A DNA stretch of 64,000 nt, from assembly GCF_013240295.1 (NCBI RefSeq), contig NZ_JABETK010000006.1, forward strand, positions 1 through 64,000. Direction: 5' to 3'. How positions within the stretch are numbered: position 1 is the stretch's first letter; each line of letters begins with the position of its first letter. Shown piece after piece: positions 8,061-17,359 of the stretch. The DNA is from Neoaquamicrobium sediminum. GTDB lineage: Bacteria > Pseudomonadota > Alphaproteobacteria > Rhizobiales > Rhizobiaceae. A program made the position numbers and the translations under genes. The notes under the pieces were generated by a model. The model saw nothing but the letters and a program-made list of their open reading frames with translations, searched no databases and was not told the DNA's origin.

Positions 8061-10511
8061 ATGGTTGCGCTTCGCCAATTCCGCAGCACCCACCCGTCGT
8101 TCTCCGACCTGCTGCCCTATGCGGGCCTCGTCGATGATGGGGTGATCCTATTGAAGGACGGCAGCCTGCTGGCGGGTTGGTACTTCGCGGGGCCGGACTC
8201 GGAGAGCTCGACCAATCTCGAGCGCAACGAAGTCGTTCGCCAGATCAACACGATCCTCGCGCGGCTCGGCTCGGGGTGGATGATTCAGGTTGAGGCGGTC
8301 CGGGTTCCGACGGTCGCCTATCCCGCGCGCCAGGATTGCCATTTCCCCGAAGCGGTGACGCGGGCGATCGACGATGAGCGGCGCGCCCATTTCGAGGCGG
8401 AGCGCGGGCATTACGAGAGCCAGCACGCGGTCATCCTGACCTACCGCCCTCCGGAGCGGCGGCGCGCCGGGCTGGCGCGCTATGTCTATTCCGACAGCGA
8501 GAGCCGCTCGGAGACCTATGCCGATATCGTGCTCGACGCCTTCCGCACGTCGATCCGGGAGTTCGAGCAGTATCTCGCCAATGTGCTCTCGATCCGGCGG
8601 ATGGTGACGCGCACAGTCGTGGACCCCGAGACCGGCCGGCCGGTGCAATATGATGAGCTGTTCCAGTTCATCCGCTTCTGCATCGTCGGTGAGAGCCATC
8701 CGGTGCGGCTTCCCGCCATCCCGATGTACCTGGATTGGCTCGCCACGGCCGAGTTCCATCATGGGCTCTCGCCGGTGGTCGACGGCCGATATCTGGCGGT
8801 CGTCGCGATCGACGGTTACCCAGCCGAGAGCTGGCCGGGCATCCTCAACAGCCTCGATCTGATGCCGCTGACCTATCGCTGGTCGAGCAGGTTCATTTTC
8901 CTTGACGAACAGGAAGCCCGCCAGAAGCTCGAGCGCACGCGGAAGAAGTGGCAGCAGAAGGTCAGGCCGTTCTTCGACCAGCTCTTTCAGACGCAGTCTC
9001 GCTCCGTCGACCAGGACGCCATGATGATGGTGGCGGAAACCGAGGACGCGATCGCCGAGGCATCATCGCAACTTGTCGCCTATGGCTACTACACGCCGGT
9101 GATCGTAATGTTCGACACCGACGAAGCGCGCCTGCGCGACCAGGCCGAGGCCGTGAGGCGGCTCGTCCAGGCCGAAGGCTTCGGGGCGCGCATCGAGACG
9201 CTCAACGCGACCGAGGCCTGGCTCGGCAGCCTGCCGGGCGTCTCTTACACCAATGTCCGCGAACCGCTGATCAACACGCGCAATCTGGCCGATCTCATAC
9301 CGCTCAATTCGGTCTGGTCGGGCAGCGCGACGGCGCCATGCCCGTTCTATCCGCTCGGCTCGCCGCCGCTGATGCAGGTCGCCAGCGGCTCGACACCTTT
9401 CCGGCTGAACCTGCACGTCGACGACGTCGGACACACGCTGGTGTTCGGCCCCACAGGTTCGGGTAAGTCGACGCTGCTGGCGCTGATCGTCGCGCAGTTC
9501 TTCCGCTATTTCGCCGCCCAGGTGTTCGCATTCGACAAGGGACGGTCGATGCTCCCTCTGACGCTGGCCGCCGGTGGAGAGCACTATGAGATCGGGGCAG
9601 GGGAGGGGGCCGCCGCGCTCTCCTTTTGCCCGCTCGCCGATCTTTCGACGGATTCGGACCGCGCATGGGCGTCCGAGTGGATCGAGACGCTGGTGACGAT
9701 GCAGGGGGTGAAGATCACCCCCGACCATCGCAACGCGATTTCGCGCCAAGTCGCGTTGATGGCGTCGGCGCGCGGCCGTTCGCTCTCGGACTTCGTGAGC
9801 GGGGTGCAGATGCGCGAGATCAAGGACGCGTTGCTTCACTACACGGTCGACGGGCCGATGGGCACGCTGCTCGACGCCGAGGAGGACGGGCTGTCGCTGG
9901 GCCGGTTCCAGACCTTCGAGGTCGAGGAGATTATGAACATGGGCGAGAGAAATCTCGTCCCCGTGCTGCTTTACCTGTTCCGCCGGATCGAGAAGCGCCT
10001 GACCGGCGCACCGAGTCTCATCGTTCTCGACGAAGCCTGGGTGATGCTCGGGCATCCGACCTTCAGGGACAAGATCAGGGAATGGCTCAAGGTGTTGCGC
10101 AAGGCCAATTGCGCGGTGTTGCTCGCGACCCAGTCGATTTCCGATGCCGAGCGGTCGGGCATCATCGATGTGCTCAAGGAATCGTGCCCGACCAAGATTT
10201 GTCTCCCGAACGGCGCGGCACGCGAGCCGGGGACCAGAGAGTTCTACGAGCGCATCGGGTTCAACGAGAGACAGGTCGAGATCGTCGCCACAGCCGCGCC
10301 CAAGCGCGAATACTATGTTGCAAGCCCCGAGGGGCGCCGCCTCTTCGACATGGCGCTCGGTCCGGTCGCGCTCGCCTTTGCCGGCGCGTCCGGCAAGGAC
10401 GACCTCAAACGCATCCAGCAGCTTCACCAGGAACACGGCCCGGATTGGCCGGCGGCCTGGCTGACCGAGAGGAGGATCGGCAATGCCGAAGCCATTCTTG
10501 CGCGTGATTAG
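8061..10511 (+). CDS. trbE: Conjugal transfer ATPase TrbE (VirB4 family)
   Basis: Large ATPase that energises pilus assembly and substrate transfer at the inner membrane. The 816-residue length is normal. An N-terminal CagE/TrbE/VirB domain precedes Walker A (GPTGSGKSTLLALIV, about residue 466), Walker B (LIVLDEAWVML, about residue 655) and an ATQSISD sensor segment. It is uninterrupted and overlaps trbJ by 29 bases, indicating coupling. Confidence 0.95.
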   Translation: MVALRQFRSTHPSFSDLLPYAGLVDDGVILLKDGSLLAGWYFAGPDSESSTNLERNEVVRQINTILARLGSGWMIQVEAVRVPTVAYPARQDCHFPEAVTRAIDDERRAHFEAERGHYESQHAVILTYRPPERRRAGLARYVYSDSESRSETYADIVLDAFRTSIREFEQYLANVLSIRRMVTRTVVDPETGRPVQYDELFQFIRFCIVGESHPVRLPAIPMYLDWLATAEFHHGLSPVVDGRYLAVVAIDGYPAESWPGILNSLDLMPLTYRWSSRFIFLDEQEARQKLERTRKKWQQKVRPFFDQLFQTQSRSVDQDAMMMVAETEDAIAEASSQLVAYGYYTPVIVMFDTDEARLRDQAEAVRRLVQAEGFGARIETLNATEAWLGSLPGVSYTNVREPLINTRNLADLIPLNSVWSGSATAPCPFYPLGSPPLMQVASGSTPFRLNLHVDDVGHTLVFGPTGSGKSTLLALIVAQFFRYFAAQVFAFDKGRSMLPLTLAAGGEHYEIGAGEGAAALSFCPLADLSTDSDRAWASEWIETLVTMQGVKITPDHRNAISRQVALMASARGRSLSDFVSGVQMREIKDALLHYTVDGPMGTLLDAEEDGLSLGRFQTFEVEEIMNMGERNLVPVLLYLFRRIEKRLTGAPSLIVLDEAWVMLGHPTFRDKIREWLKVLRKANCAVLLATQSISDAERSGIIDVLKESCPTKICLPNGAAREPGTREFYERIGFNERQVEIVATAAPKREYYVASPEGRRLFDMALGPVALAFAGASGKDDLKRIQQLHQEHGPDWPAAWLTERRIGNAEAILARD

Positions 10512-11283
10512 GATCGCCGTCGCGTCGGTGGTGAGCGTGGGCGTCGTCGCCCCTGGACCGGCCTATGCCGGCGCCGTGACCGGCAACGCCACCGAGTGGA
10601 CGCAACTGCTCAACAATGCCGAGCTCATCGGGCTCTCGGCGCAATCGGCCGAGCAGATCCAGAATCAGCTCACCCAGATCACCCAGCTCGCCGAGCAGAT
10701 CCAGAACCAGATCCGCATCTACGAAAATATGCTGCAGAACACCTTGCAGCTACCCCGCCACATCTGGAGCCAGGTCGAGGGTGACCTCGCAAGGCTCCAG
10801 AGTCTCGTCAACCAGGGCGAGGGCATCGCCTTCGCGATGGGCAACATCGACGATGTCCTGAAGCAGCGGTTCCAGAGTTTCGCCGAGTTCGAGACCGGGC
10901 TGGCGAACGGCCAGGACTTTTCCTCGAGCTATCGGACCTGGTCGGACACCAATCGCGAGACGATCGCGTCGACCCTGCGGGCGGCCGGCCTCACGGCCGA
11001 GCAGTTCGGCAGCGAGGAATCGACGATGTCGCAGCTGCGCTCGATGTCGGAATCCTCGGTCGGTCAGATGCAGGCGCTGCAGGTCGGCCACAAGATTGCC
11101 GAGCAACAGGTGGCGCAGACCCAGAAGCTGCGCGGGCTTGTCTCCCAGCAGATGACGATGATGGCGACATGGTTCCAGTCGGAGCAGGCGAACCGCGACC
11201 TTGCGCAGACGCGCCGGGAGGAGTTCTTCAACGCCAACGCGCCGTCCACCTCCGGCGGCCAGATGATGCAGCCGCGGTGGTGA
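10483..11283 (+). CDS. trbJ: Conjugal transfer protein TrbJ (VirB5 family)
   Basis: Periplasmic minor pilus component. A signal peptide with cleavage near AYAGA is followed by a coiled-coil region with repeated QIQNQ (about residues 58-85). At 266 residues it fits the family. It lies between trbE and trbK, as in other rhizobial trb operons. Confidence 0.88.
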   Translation: MPKPFLRVIRIAVASVVSVGVVAPGPAYAGAVTGNATEWTQLLNNAELIGLSAQSAEQIQNQLTQITQLAEQIQNQIRIYENMLQNTLQLPRHIWSQVEGDLARLQSLVNQGEGIAFAMGNIDDVLKQRFQSFAEFETGLANGQDFSSSYRTWSDTNRETIASTLRAAGLTAEQFGSEESTMSQLRSMSESSVGQMQALQVGHKIAEQQVAQTQKLRGLVSQQMTMMATWFQSEQANRDLAQTRREEFFNANAPSTSGGQMMQPRW

Positions 11284-11285
11284 GC

Positions 11286-11495
11286 ATGATCAGGATCGCT
11301 GTCGTCGTCTTGGCTTGCACCGCGCTCGTCTGGATCGGGATCTCGATCTGGTTTGCGGCCGACGGCGGACGTCAAGCCGAACGGGCAGGCGAGTCCTTGG
11401 ACGGTCCGAGGCAGTTCGACACCACAGGCGGACAGGAGATGCGGCCGCGCTGGGGTGACGGGGAGGGGCAGGGCGATGAGGCCACCGAAAACTAG
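11286..11495 (+). CDS. trbK: Small membrane protein TrbK, probable entry exclusion
   Basis: Sixty-nine residues with one N-terminal hydrophobic segment (VVVLACTALVWIGISIWF) and a polar tail. TrbK proteins at this operon position block redundant transfer into cells that already carry the plasmid. The assignment rests on position and size rather than a strong motif. It overlaps the start of trbL by 20 bases. Confidence 0.65.
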   Translation: MIRIAVVVLACTALVWIGISIWFAADGGRQAERAGESLDGPRQFDTTGGQEMRPRWGDGEGQGDEATEN

Positions 11496-12642
11496 GCTCG
11501 CGATCGCCGGGTTCTTCGGCGTCCTGCTCCTCCTCGAGCCAGCCTTCGCGCAGGACGGTACACTGCTGACCAACCTCGAGAACGAGGTGGCGACCGCCGC
11601 GCAGGGGTGGGAAACCACCGTCATGGCGGCGGCCCGCGCCGTGTTCTGGATCCTTGCCGGAATAGAGATCGGCATCGCGGCCGTCTGGCTGGCGCTCGCC
11701 GCCGCCTCGCTCGACACCTGGTTCGCCGAGCTGGTGCGGCGGATCATGTTCATCGGGCTGTTCGTCTTCATCCTCGAGCAGGGACCCGATTTCGCGCGGG
11801 CGATGGTCGACAGCCTGTTCCAGATCGGGGCCGGCGGCGGCTCGGCATCGCCGGCGAACGTGTTCAATGCCGGCCTACAGGTGGCGAGTTCGATGTCGGA
11901 ACGGGCGCAGTTCGGCCTCTTCGAGGACAACGCATTGGCGATCGCTGCGGTGTTCTCGATGATCGTGGTCGTTATCGCCTTCAGCCTCGTGGCCGCGATC
12001 TTCGTATCCGTAATGGTTGAAATGTACGTTGGCCTTCTCGCCGGCATGATCATGCTCGGCCTTGGCGGCAGCTCCTTCACCAAGGATTTCGCGGTCCGCT
12101 ATCTCGTCTACGCCTTCTCGGTCGGCATGAAGCTGATGGCGCTCGTCATGATCGCGCGCATCGGGTCCGAGGTGCTCATCAACCTCGCCAACGATTCCGG
12201 CGCCACGAACGACTATCTGTCGACGCTCGCCATCGCCGGGATCTCCGTGGTGGTGTTCGTGATCGCCATGTACGTCCCCAACATCGTCCAGGGCGTCGTG
12301 CAGGGCGTCTCGGTCACCGGCGGCATGGAGACCATCAGGCATGGCGGGCAGGCCGCCAGCATGGCGGCCGGCGGCGCGGCGCTCGCCTGGGGCGGGGCGC
12401 GGGCAGGGGCCTCTGCCTATTCCGCCGCTCGGGCCGAAGGCAGCTCGTTCGGCGCCGCGGCGCTCAAGGGCATGACGACAGGAGCGACAGCGACCGGCGG
12501 GGCTTTGGCATCGGCCGCGCGCGACAAGGCGATCGGCGTGCCCGGCGTATGGGGCGCTTCGACACTGGGCCTCGCCAATTCCAAGCTCGACCAGAGCGCC
12601 GGCCGGCCGACCCCCAAGAAATCAGCAGTCGACAAGGCGTGA
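11476..12642 (+). CDS. trbL: Conjugal transfer protein TrbL (VirB6 family)
   Basis: Polytopic inner-membrane channel component. The ATG at 11476 is preceded by AGGGG and starts a signal-like segment ending near EPAFAQD. At least five further hydrophobic segments follow (residues about 45-300), then an Ala/Gly-rich cytoplasmic tail. The 388 residues are typical. Confidence 0.9.
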   Translation: MRPPKTRLAIAGFFGVLLLLEPAFAQDGTLLTNLENEVATAAQGWETTVMAAARAVFWILAGIEIGIAAVWLALAAASLDTWFAELVRRIMFIGLFVFILEQGPDFARAMVDSLFQIGAGGGSASPANVFNAGLQVASSMSERAQFGLFEDNALAIAAVFSMIVVVIAFSLVAAIFVSVMVEMYVGLLAGMIMLGLGGSSFTKDFAVRYLVYAFSVGMKLMALVMIARIGSEVLINLANDSGATNDYLSTLAIAGISVVVFVIAMYVPNIVQGVVQGVSVTGGMETIRHGGQAASMAAGGAALAWGGARAGASAYSAARAEGSSFGAAALKGMTTGATATGGALASAARDKAIGVPGVWGASTLGLANSKLDQSAGRPTPKKSAVDKA

Positions 12643-12650
12643 GGTGAGCA

Positions 12651-13313
12651 ATGGCCGCAAAGAGCCCGCCAGAGAACCCGTATCTCGCCGCACGCCAGGA
12701 ATGGAACGAGCGCTACGGCTCCTATGTCAAGGCCGCCGTGTCGTGGCGTATCGTCGGCGTCACCGGCATGCTGATGGCGGTGATCGGCTTCTCGTACGGG
12801 CTCTACCAAAGCAGCCAGGTCAAGCTCGTCCCCTATATTGTCGAGGTCGACCAACTCGGCACGGCCGTGAGCGTCGGCTTCCCCCAGCAGATCGAATATG
12901 CGGACCCCCGCGTCGTACGCGCGACGCTGGGCACCTTCGTCGCCAATTTCAGGAGCGTGACGCCGGATGCGGTCGTCCAGAAGCAATATATCGACCGGAC
13001 CTACGCCCTTTTGCGCACCGCCGATCCGGCCACCGAAAAGGTCAATGCGTGGTTTCGCGGCAATTCCCCGTTCGAGCGCGCGCGCACCATCACGGTCGCC
13101 GTCGAGGTGACCAACATCGTACCGCTCTCGAACCAGAGCTTTCAGGTCGATTGGACCGAATACGAGCGGGACCGGCAGGGCCGGGAGCTGGCCGTGCGGC
13201 GCTTCCGCGGGGTCGCGACCGTTACGCTGACGCCGCCCCAGGACGAGGCGCTGATCCGCCTCAATCCGATCGGGCTTTACCTCAGAGATTTTGATTGGAC
13301 GGCGCAGCTGTGA
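12651..13313 (+). CDS. trbF: Conjugal transfer protein TrbF (VirB8 family)
   Basis: Bitopic inner-membrane assembly factor of 220 residues. A cytoplasmic N-terminus (NPYLAARQEWNERYGSYV) precedes one membrane helix (about 38-58) and a periplasmic VirB8 domain (VPYIVEVDQLG, FVANFRSVTPD, FQVDWTEYERD). Intact. Confidence 0.92.
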   Translation: MAAKSPPENPYLAARQEWNERYGSYVKAAVSWRIVGVTGMLMAVIGFSYGLYQSSQVKLVPYIVEVDQLGTAVSVGFPQQIEYADPRVVRATLGTFVANFRSVTPDAVVQKQYIDRTYALLRTADPATEKVNAWFRGNSPFERARTITVAVEVTNIVPLSNQSFQVDWTEYERDRQGRELAVRRFRGVATVTLTPPQDEALIRLNPIGLYLRDFDWTAQL

Positions 13314-13332
13314 GTGCCCGGAGATTTGAACG

Positions 13333-14160
13333 ATGAGTCTACCCAGGATCCGGGCTGTGGCGCTTTGCACCGGCCTTCTCGTAACAATCGCGGCGACCGC
13401 TCCTGCCCACGCGCAGGGTCTGAGCCCGACCGAGGCGCGCGGCACGAGCATTTCCGACCAATGGCAGCACGGGCAGGGAATCGTCACGCACGGCCCGGAC
13501 GGGAAGGTGATTTTCCTCTTTGGCCAGGTGCAGCCTTCGGTGGTCTGCTCGCCGCTACAGGTGTGCGATATCGAGCTGCAGCCGGGAGAGATCGTGCGCG
13601 ACGTGTTGCTCGGCGACACGGTGCGCTGGAAGGTCGAACCTGCAACCTCGGGCGCACCGGGCGGGCAGGCCGTGCATCTGATCGTCAAGCCGGCCGAAGC
13701 CGGGCTCGTGACCTCGATGGTGGTGACGACGTCACGGCGGACCTACCACATCCAGCTCAAGTCGCATCAGACCCAGTACATGGCGAGAGTGGGGTTCGAA
13801 TACCCCGAGGACGTCAGCGCGCGCTTTGCCGAGATCAACGCTCGTATCGAGGCGAGCATCGTGCCGGGCGCCGGCGTTCCGGCCGATCAACTCAACTTTG
13901 CCTTTTCTGTCAGCGGCTCGGCGAGGTGGCGGCCGACGCGGATCTACAGCGACGGTATGAAGACCTACATCCAGTTCCCATCGACACTCGCCGGGCAGGA
14001 CGCGCCGGTCCTGTTCGTGATCTCGGGTGGGGAGAACCGGATCGTCAATTACCGTATGAACGGGTCTATGATGGTGGTCGACTACCATATCGACCACGCG
14101 ATCCTCGTCTCCGGCGTCGGACGTAGCCAGGAGAAAATCACCATCAGGCGGGGAGGGTAG
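13333..14160 (+). CDS. trbG: Conjugal transfer protein TrbG (VirB9 family)
   Basis: Outer-membrane core complex subunit with TrbH and TrbI. It has a signal peptide (cleavage near AHAQG), an N-terminal beta domain (GKVIFLFGQVQPSVVCSPLQVCDIELQ in parts) and a C-terminal VirB9 domain (ARWRPTRIYSDGMKTYIQFP in parts, VDYHIDHAILVSGVG). At 275 residues it is a normal size. Confidence 0.92.
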   Translation: MSLPRIRAVALCTGLLVTIAATAPAHAQGLSPTEARGTSISDQWQHGQGIVTHGPDGKVIFLFGQVQPSVVCSPLQVCDIELQPGEIVRDVLLGDTVRWKVEPATSGAPGGQAVHLIVKPAEAGLVTSMVVTTSRRTYHIQLKSHQTQYMARVGFEYPEDVSARFAEINARIEASIVPGAGVPADQLNFAFSVSGSARWRPTRIYSDGMKTYIQFPSTLAGQDAPVLFVISGGENRIVNYRMNGSMMVVDYHIDHAILVSGVGRSQEKITIRRGG

Positions 14161-14164
14161 GGCG

Positions 14165-14632
14165 ATGCGGAACACGTCACTCCTCGCGCGCGCCGCGGCG
14201 ATCGTCCTGTGCGCGGTCCTCCTTGCCGGGTGTCAGACGCTCGGCGGGGCTGGTCTCGTTCAGAGCACCGCTACGGCGCAGTTGACGCCCGAGGCCGCGT
14301 CCTCGATCGCCGGCGACATGGTCGGCAGGCTTGCGGAGCAGGTCGGTCCGGGCAGAACGACGATCCAGCTCAAGCCCGATGGCTCGGTCTTCGGCCAGGC
14401 GCTCGAGGCCTCGCTTCGCGGCTGGGGCTATGCCGTCGCCACCGACCAGGCGACGGATGGAACCAATACGGTGGCGCTCGCCTATGTGGTCGACGACTTC
14501 GAAGGCAGCGTACTCGTGCGCCTGTCGACGCTGGCGGTGGACCTGACGCGGGTCTATCGGCTGGGTGCAGAGGGCGCCACGCCGGTCAGCCCGCTCTCGG
14601 TCATGCAGCGCGGGTCGGGTCAGACGTCATGA
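14165..14632 (+). CDS. trbH: Conjugal transfer lipoprotein TrbH
   Basis: Outer-membrane lipoprotein, the VirB7-position member of the core complex. The lipobox LLAGC is followed by QTLGG. The protein has 155 residues, and its TGA overlaps the trbI ATG (14629-14632). Confidence 0.85.
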   Translation: MRNTSLLARAAAIVLCAVLLAGCQTLGGAGLVQSTATAQLTPEAASSIAGDMVGRLAEQVGPGRTTIQLKPDGSVFGQALEASLRGWGYAVATDQATDGTNTVALAYVVDDFEGSVLVRLSTLAVDLTRVYRLGAEGATPVSPLSVMQRGSGQTS

Positions 14633-15926
14633 CCGACGCACTCAAGCTTGGCGTGGCCGATTCATCGAGCGGCCCCCGCATAAGGCGGCTCAATCGCCTG
14701 CCGATCATGGTAGCGATCGCTCTGGTCGTCCTGTTCCTCGCCGTGATCTTCTACGGCCTCACCTCGCGAGGGCTGCGCTTCGGAGATCGCGATTCCGGGT
14801 TTGCGCCGGGATCGCAACCGGCTTCGACCCATGCCGACCAACTGACGCGGGGGTGCCCGACGGGATCATCGGCGAGCCGGCGCCGCTGACCTTCCAGCCC
14901 GTGCCGACCGCACCAAGGGAGCCAGCCCCGAACCCCTTCGCGCCGCCGGAACCGGCCGCCGTGCCCCCTCCTGCACGGCCGCTCGAACCTGAGGAAGACT
15001 GGCGGGCGCGGCTTCAGCGCGAGCAGGAGGAACAGGCGATGCGCGAACTCCACCGGCAGCGCATGGCGCGGCTTCAGGCTAACGACGCCGCATTCGATTC
15101 CCCAATCGTCGTCAGCCTGCGCGATTTCTCCGCGCAGGGATCGGGCGCCGCGACAGGCCAGAGTCAGGGTGGAACGGAGCCGGGTGCGACGCGGCCGCCC
15201 AGCGCGCTCGACCTCTACGCCGCTGCGATGCAGGCTGGCGCCGGTCAGGCAGCCGATCCGAACGCGCAAGGGGCTAAGGAGGGCTTCTTCAACCAGGACA
15301 TCCGCGATCTGGGATACCTGCCGAATCCTGTCGTGCCGCAGATGTCGCCCTATGAGCTGAAGCGCGGCAGCGTCATACCCGCCACGCTGATCACCGGCAT
15401 CAACTCCGATCTTCCCGGCCGTATCACCGCGCAAGTTTCGCAGAACGTCTACGATAGCGCTACGGGGCGGCACCTTCTCATCCCGCAGGGATCGAAGCTC
15501 TTCGGGCGTTACGATTCCAAGGTCACCTTCGGACAGAACCGGGTGCTGGTTATCTGGACCGACATCATCATGCCGAATGGATCGACATTGCAGATCGGCG
15601 GCATGGCCGGCACGGATGCGGCCGGCTATGGCGGGTTCTCCGACCGGGTCGACAACCACTATTTGCGCACCTTCGGCTCGGCGATCCTTGTGGCGCTGAT
15701 TGGCGCAGGCACCGAAATGATGCTCCCGCAGGACCGCAACGCCTTCGGCACCGCCAACAGCGCCGAGGATGCGGCGCGGCGCTCGTTCGCCGAAACCTTC
15801 GGGCAGATCTCCGAGCAGACCGTGTCCCGAAATCTCAACGTCCAGCCCACCCTCGAAATCCGGCCCGGCTACCGCTTCAACGTCCTGGTCGACCAGGACA
15901 TCGTGTTCCCGGGTTCGTACCGATAA
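14629..15926 (+). CDS. trbI: Conjugal transfer protein TrbI (VirB10 family, one frameshift)
   Basis: Core-complex protein spanning both membranes. It shows an N-terminal membrane helix (residues about 22-44), a proline-rich periplasmic linker (PAPNPFAPPEPAAVPPPARP) and a C-terminal VirB10 domain with LIPQGSKLFGRYDSKVTFGQ. Codons 1-75 are in one frame and the rest in another. Adding one G to the run at 14849-14853 gives DQLTRGVPDGIIGEP. It ends the trb operon three bases before traR. Confidence 0.9.
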
Positions 15927-15928
15927 GC

Positions 15929-16711
15929 ATGACCCTCACCCTGTTTGCCTTACCATGCGGAAGGAAAAACGACTGCCACGCGAAGTGTTTCTGGATTGGC
16001 CAACAGTTGAATTCTCATCTTCTGCATCTCATCGACAGGCTATCGCTTCCGCTCGACGAACGGGCGGTTCGGCGTGCGCTGCGCGATTTTGCCGAGGATA
16101 CAGGGTTCGACTTCTTCGCCTATCTCTATCTGCGCGGTCCGGAGAGTTTCGCGGTGTCGAGCTACCCGAAGGAATGGCAGGAACTCTATATCGAGCGCGA
16201 GTACATTCGCGTCGACCCCGTTGTCACACGGGCCAAGCATGGACCGCCGATCTTTGCCTGGTCGGCGGTCGAAGCGAGGCGAAGCGGGCGTAGGGACGTG
16301 CTGAAGTTCTATGCCGATGCCGAACGGTTCGGCATCAGGTCCGGGATTTCGATCTCGATTCCTGTGGGCTTCACCGAGCGCATGGTGTTTACGCTCGCGA
16401 CCGGCCGAGCAACGTCCGACCGGGGCGACGATATCAACCCGGTGACGGCCGCCGTGTCCGTCGCGTTCGTGCATTCACGGCTGGGGCAATCGACAGGCGG
16501 CACGTCATTGGCCTCCGGTATCCGGCTGTCGCCCCGCGAGGCGGAATGCCTGCGCTGGTTCGCGGAGGGCACATCGATGCCGGACATCGCCTTGATGCTC
16601 GGGATCGCCTATCGGTCGGTACGGTCATATCTCGATGAGGCGACACAAAAGCTGGGAGCGTCGAACACGCGCCAGGCCGCCTCGATCGCGATCCGGCTTG
16701 GGCTAATTTAG
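15929..16711 (+). CDS. traR: Quorum-sensing regulator TraR (LuxR family)
   Basis: Acyl-homoserine-lactone-responsive activator of conjugation genes. The ligand domain keeps the family residues: Trp/Tyr in EWQELYIEREYI, Asp-Pro in VDPVV, Trp in FAWS and Gly in IRSGISI. The C-terminal GerE-type helix-turn-helix is RLSPREAECLRW...SVRSYLDEA. The first ~30 residues are not typical and the start is uncertain; an in-frame TTG near 16009 is an alternative. It follows trbI directly and runs head-on into traM, overlapping by nine bases. Confidence 0.85.
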   Translation: MTLTLFALPCGRKNDCHAKCFWIGQQLNSHLLHLIDRLSLPLDERAVRRALRDFAEDTGFDFFAYLYLRGPESFAVSSYPKEWQELYIEREYIRVDPVVTRAKHGPPIFAWSAVEARRSGRRDVLKFYADAERFGIRSGISISIPVGFTERMVFTLATGRATSDRGDDINPVTAAVSVAFVHSRLGQSTGGTSLASGIRLSPREAECLRWFAEGTSMPDIALMLGIAYRSVRSYLDEATQKLGASNTRQAASIAIRLGLI

Positions 16712-17062
16712 GGTAGAGGCGGCTGTATTGTCGTCAGCGTCATCCGCCGGCACATCGGGGACATGGCCGAGCGCTCCAACTACTGCGCTGACAACTTCAT
16801 GATGGCCATTCAGCGTGATGAGCGCCAGGTGGTAGTTGTGTCGGAGCTGTTGAAGCTCCCCGTTGTCGTCCGCGTCTGGACCGTGCGCCTCGAGTCGTTC
16901 GAAAAGGTCCTGCGCGTGCTGAAGATGACGTCGGTTTTGCAGAATGACTTCGATCGCCAGTTGCTCGAGCTCGCTCTCAGGAACGCCATCAAGAAGGCTC
17001 GAAATGGATCGTCGCGCCGACGGCGCGACCGCTTGATGCCTGTCCGATTGACACCCGCTCAT
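16703..17062 (-). CDS. traM: TraR antiactivator TraM
   Basis: Small helical protein (119 residues) that binds TraR and blocks it until enough signal accumulates. The C-terminal half matches the family (LITLNGHHEVVSAVVGALGHVP), and the Q/H-rich central helix fits. Convergent overlap with traR, and traI next on the same strand, support the call. Confidence 0.75.
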   Translation of the reverse strand: MSGCQSDRHQAVAPSARRSISSLLDGVPESELEQLAIEVILQNRRHLQHAQDLFERLEAHGPDADDNGELQQLRHNYHLALITLNGHHEVVSAVVGALGHVPDVPADDADDNTAASTLN

Positions 17063-17116
17063 GAAAAACCCGCGGCTTGGTCGCGGTGCGCCCCCGCGAA
17101 CGATAAGATCTCGACC

Positions 17117-17275
17117 CCAAGCCGGGGTTGGAAAAACCGCCTTAGACGGCCCCTACGACCTTTAGCGCGGAGCACCTGGACATACGTCGCAGGCCCCCGG
17201 CCGTCGGTCAGAGGATCTTTGGTGCCGAACCGGCCGACACCAAACCGCTAAGGTGGGGTTTTCCACGCCCCAAGG
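17117..17275. repeat. Imperfect long inverted repeat between traM and traI
   Basis: Imperfect arms of about 28 bases at 17117-17145 and 17248-17275 (sharing CTAAGG, GG, TTTTCCA and CCCC blocks in order) enclose roughly 100 bases. A further hairpin (AGGCGG/CCGCCT) follows. This fills most of the 297-base traM-traI gap. It could be a structured RNA, a terminator region or a miniature-element remnant; I cannot choose. Confidence 0.4.
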
Positions 17276-17359
17276 CGGCGCGTACCGCCTCGGGGCATCT
17301 TATATTCTATCGTTTTGCCGAAGACCAGCGGAGCCGCCGGCAAGCCATCGCAAAGAACT

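Noticed and set aside
9063..10436. Long minus-strand open frame opposite trbE
   Set aside because: It lies wholly antisense to a well-supported ATPase gene, has no family resemblance and reflects high GC with few stop codons.
12417..13688. Minus-strand open frame opposite trbL/trbF/trbG
   Set aside because: Crosses three coupled trb genes; composition is that of a GC-rich shadow frame.
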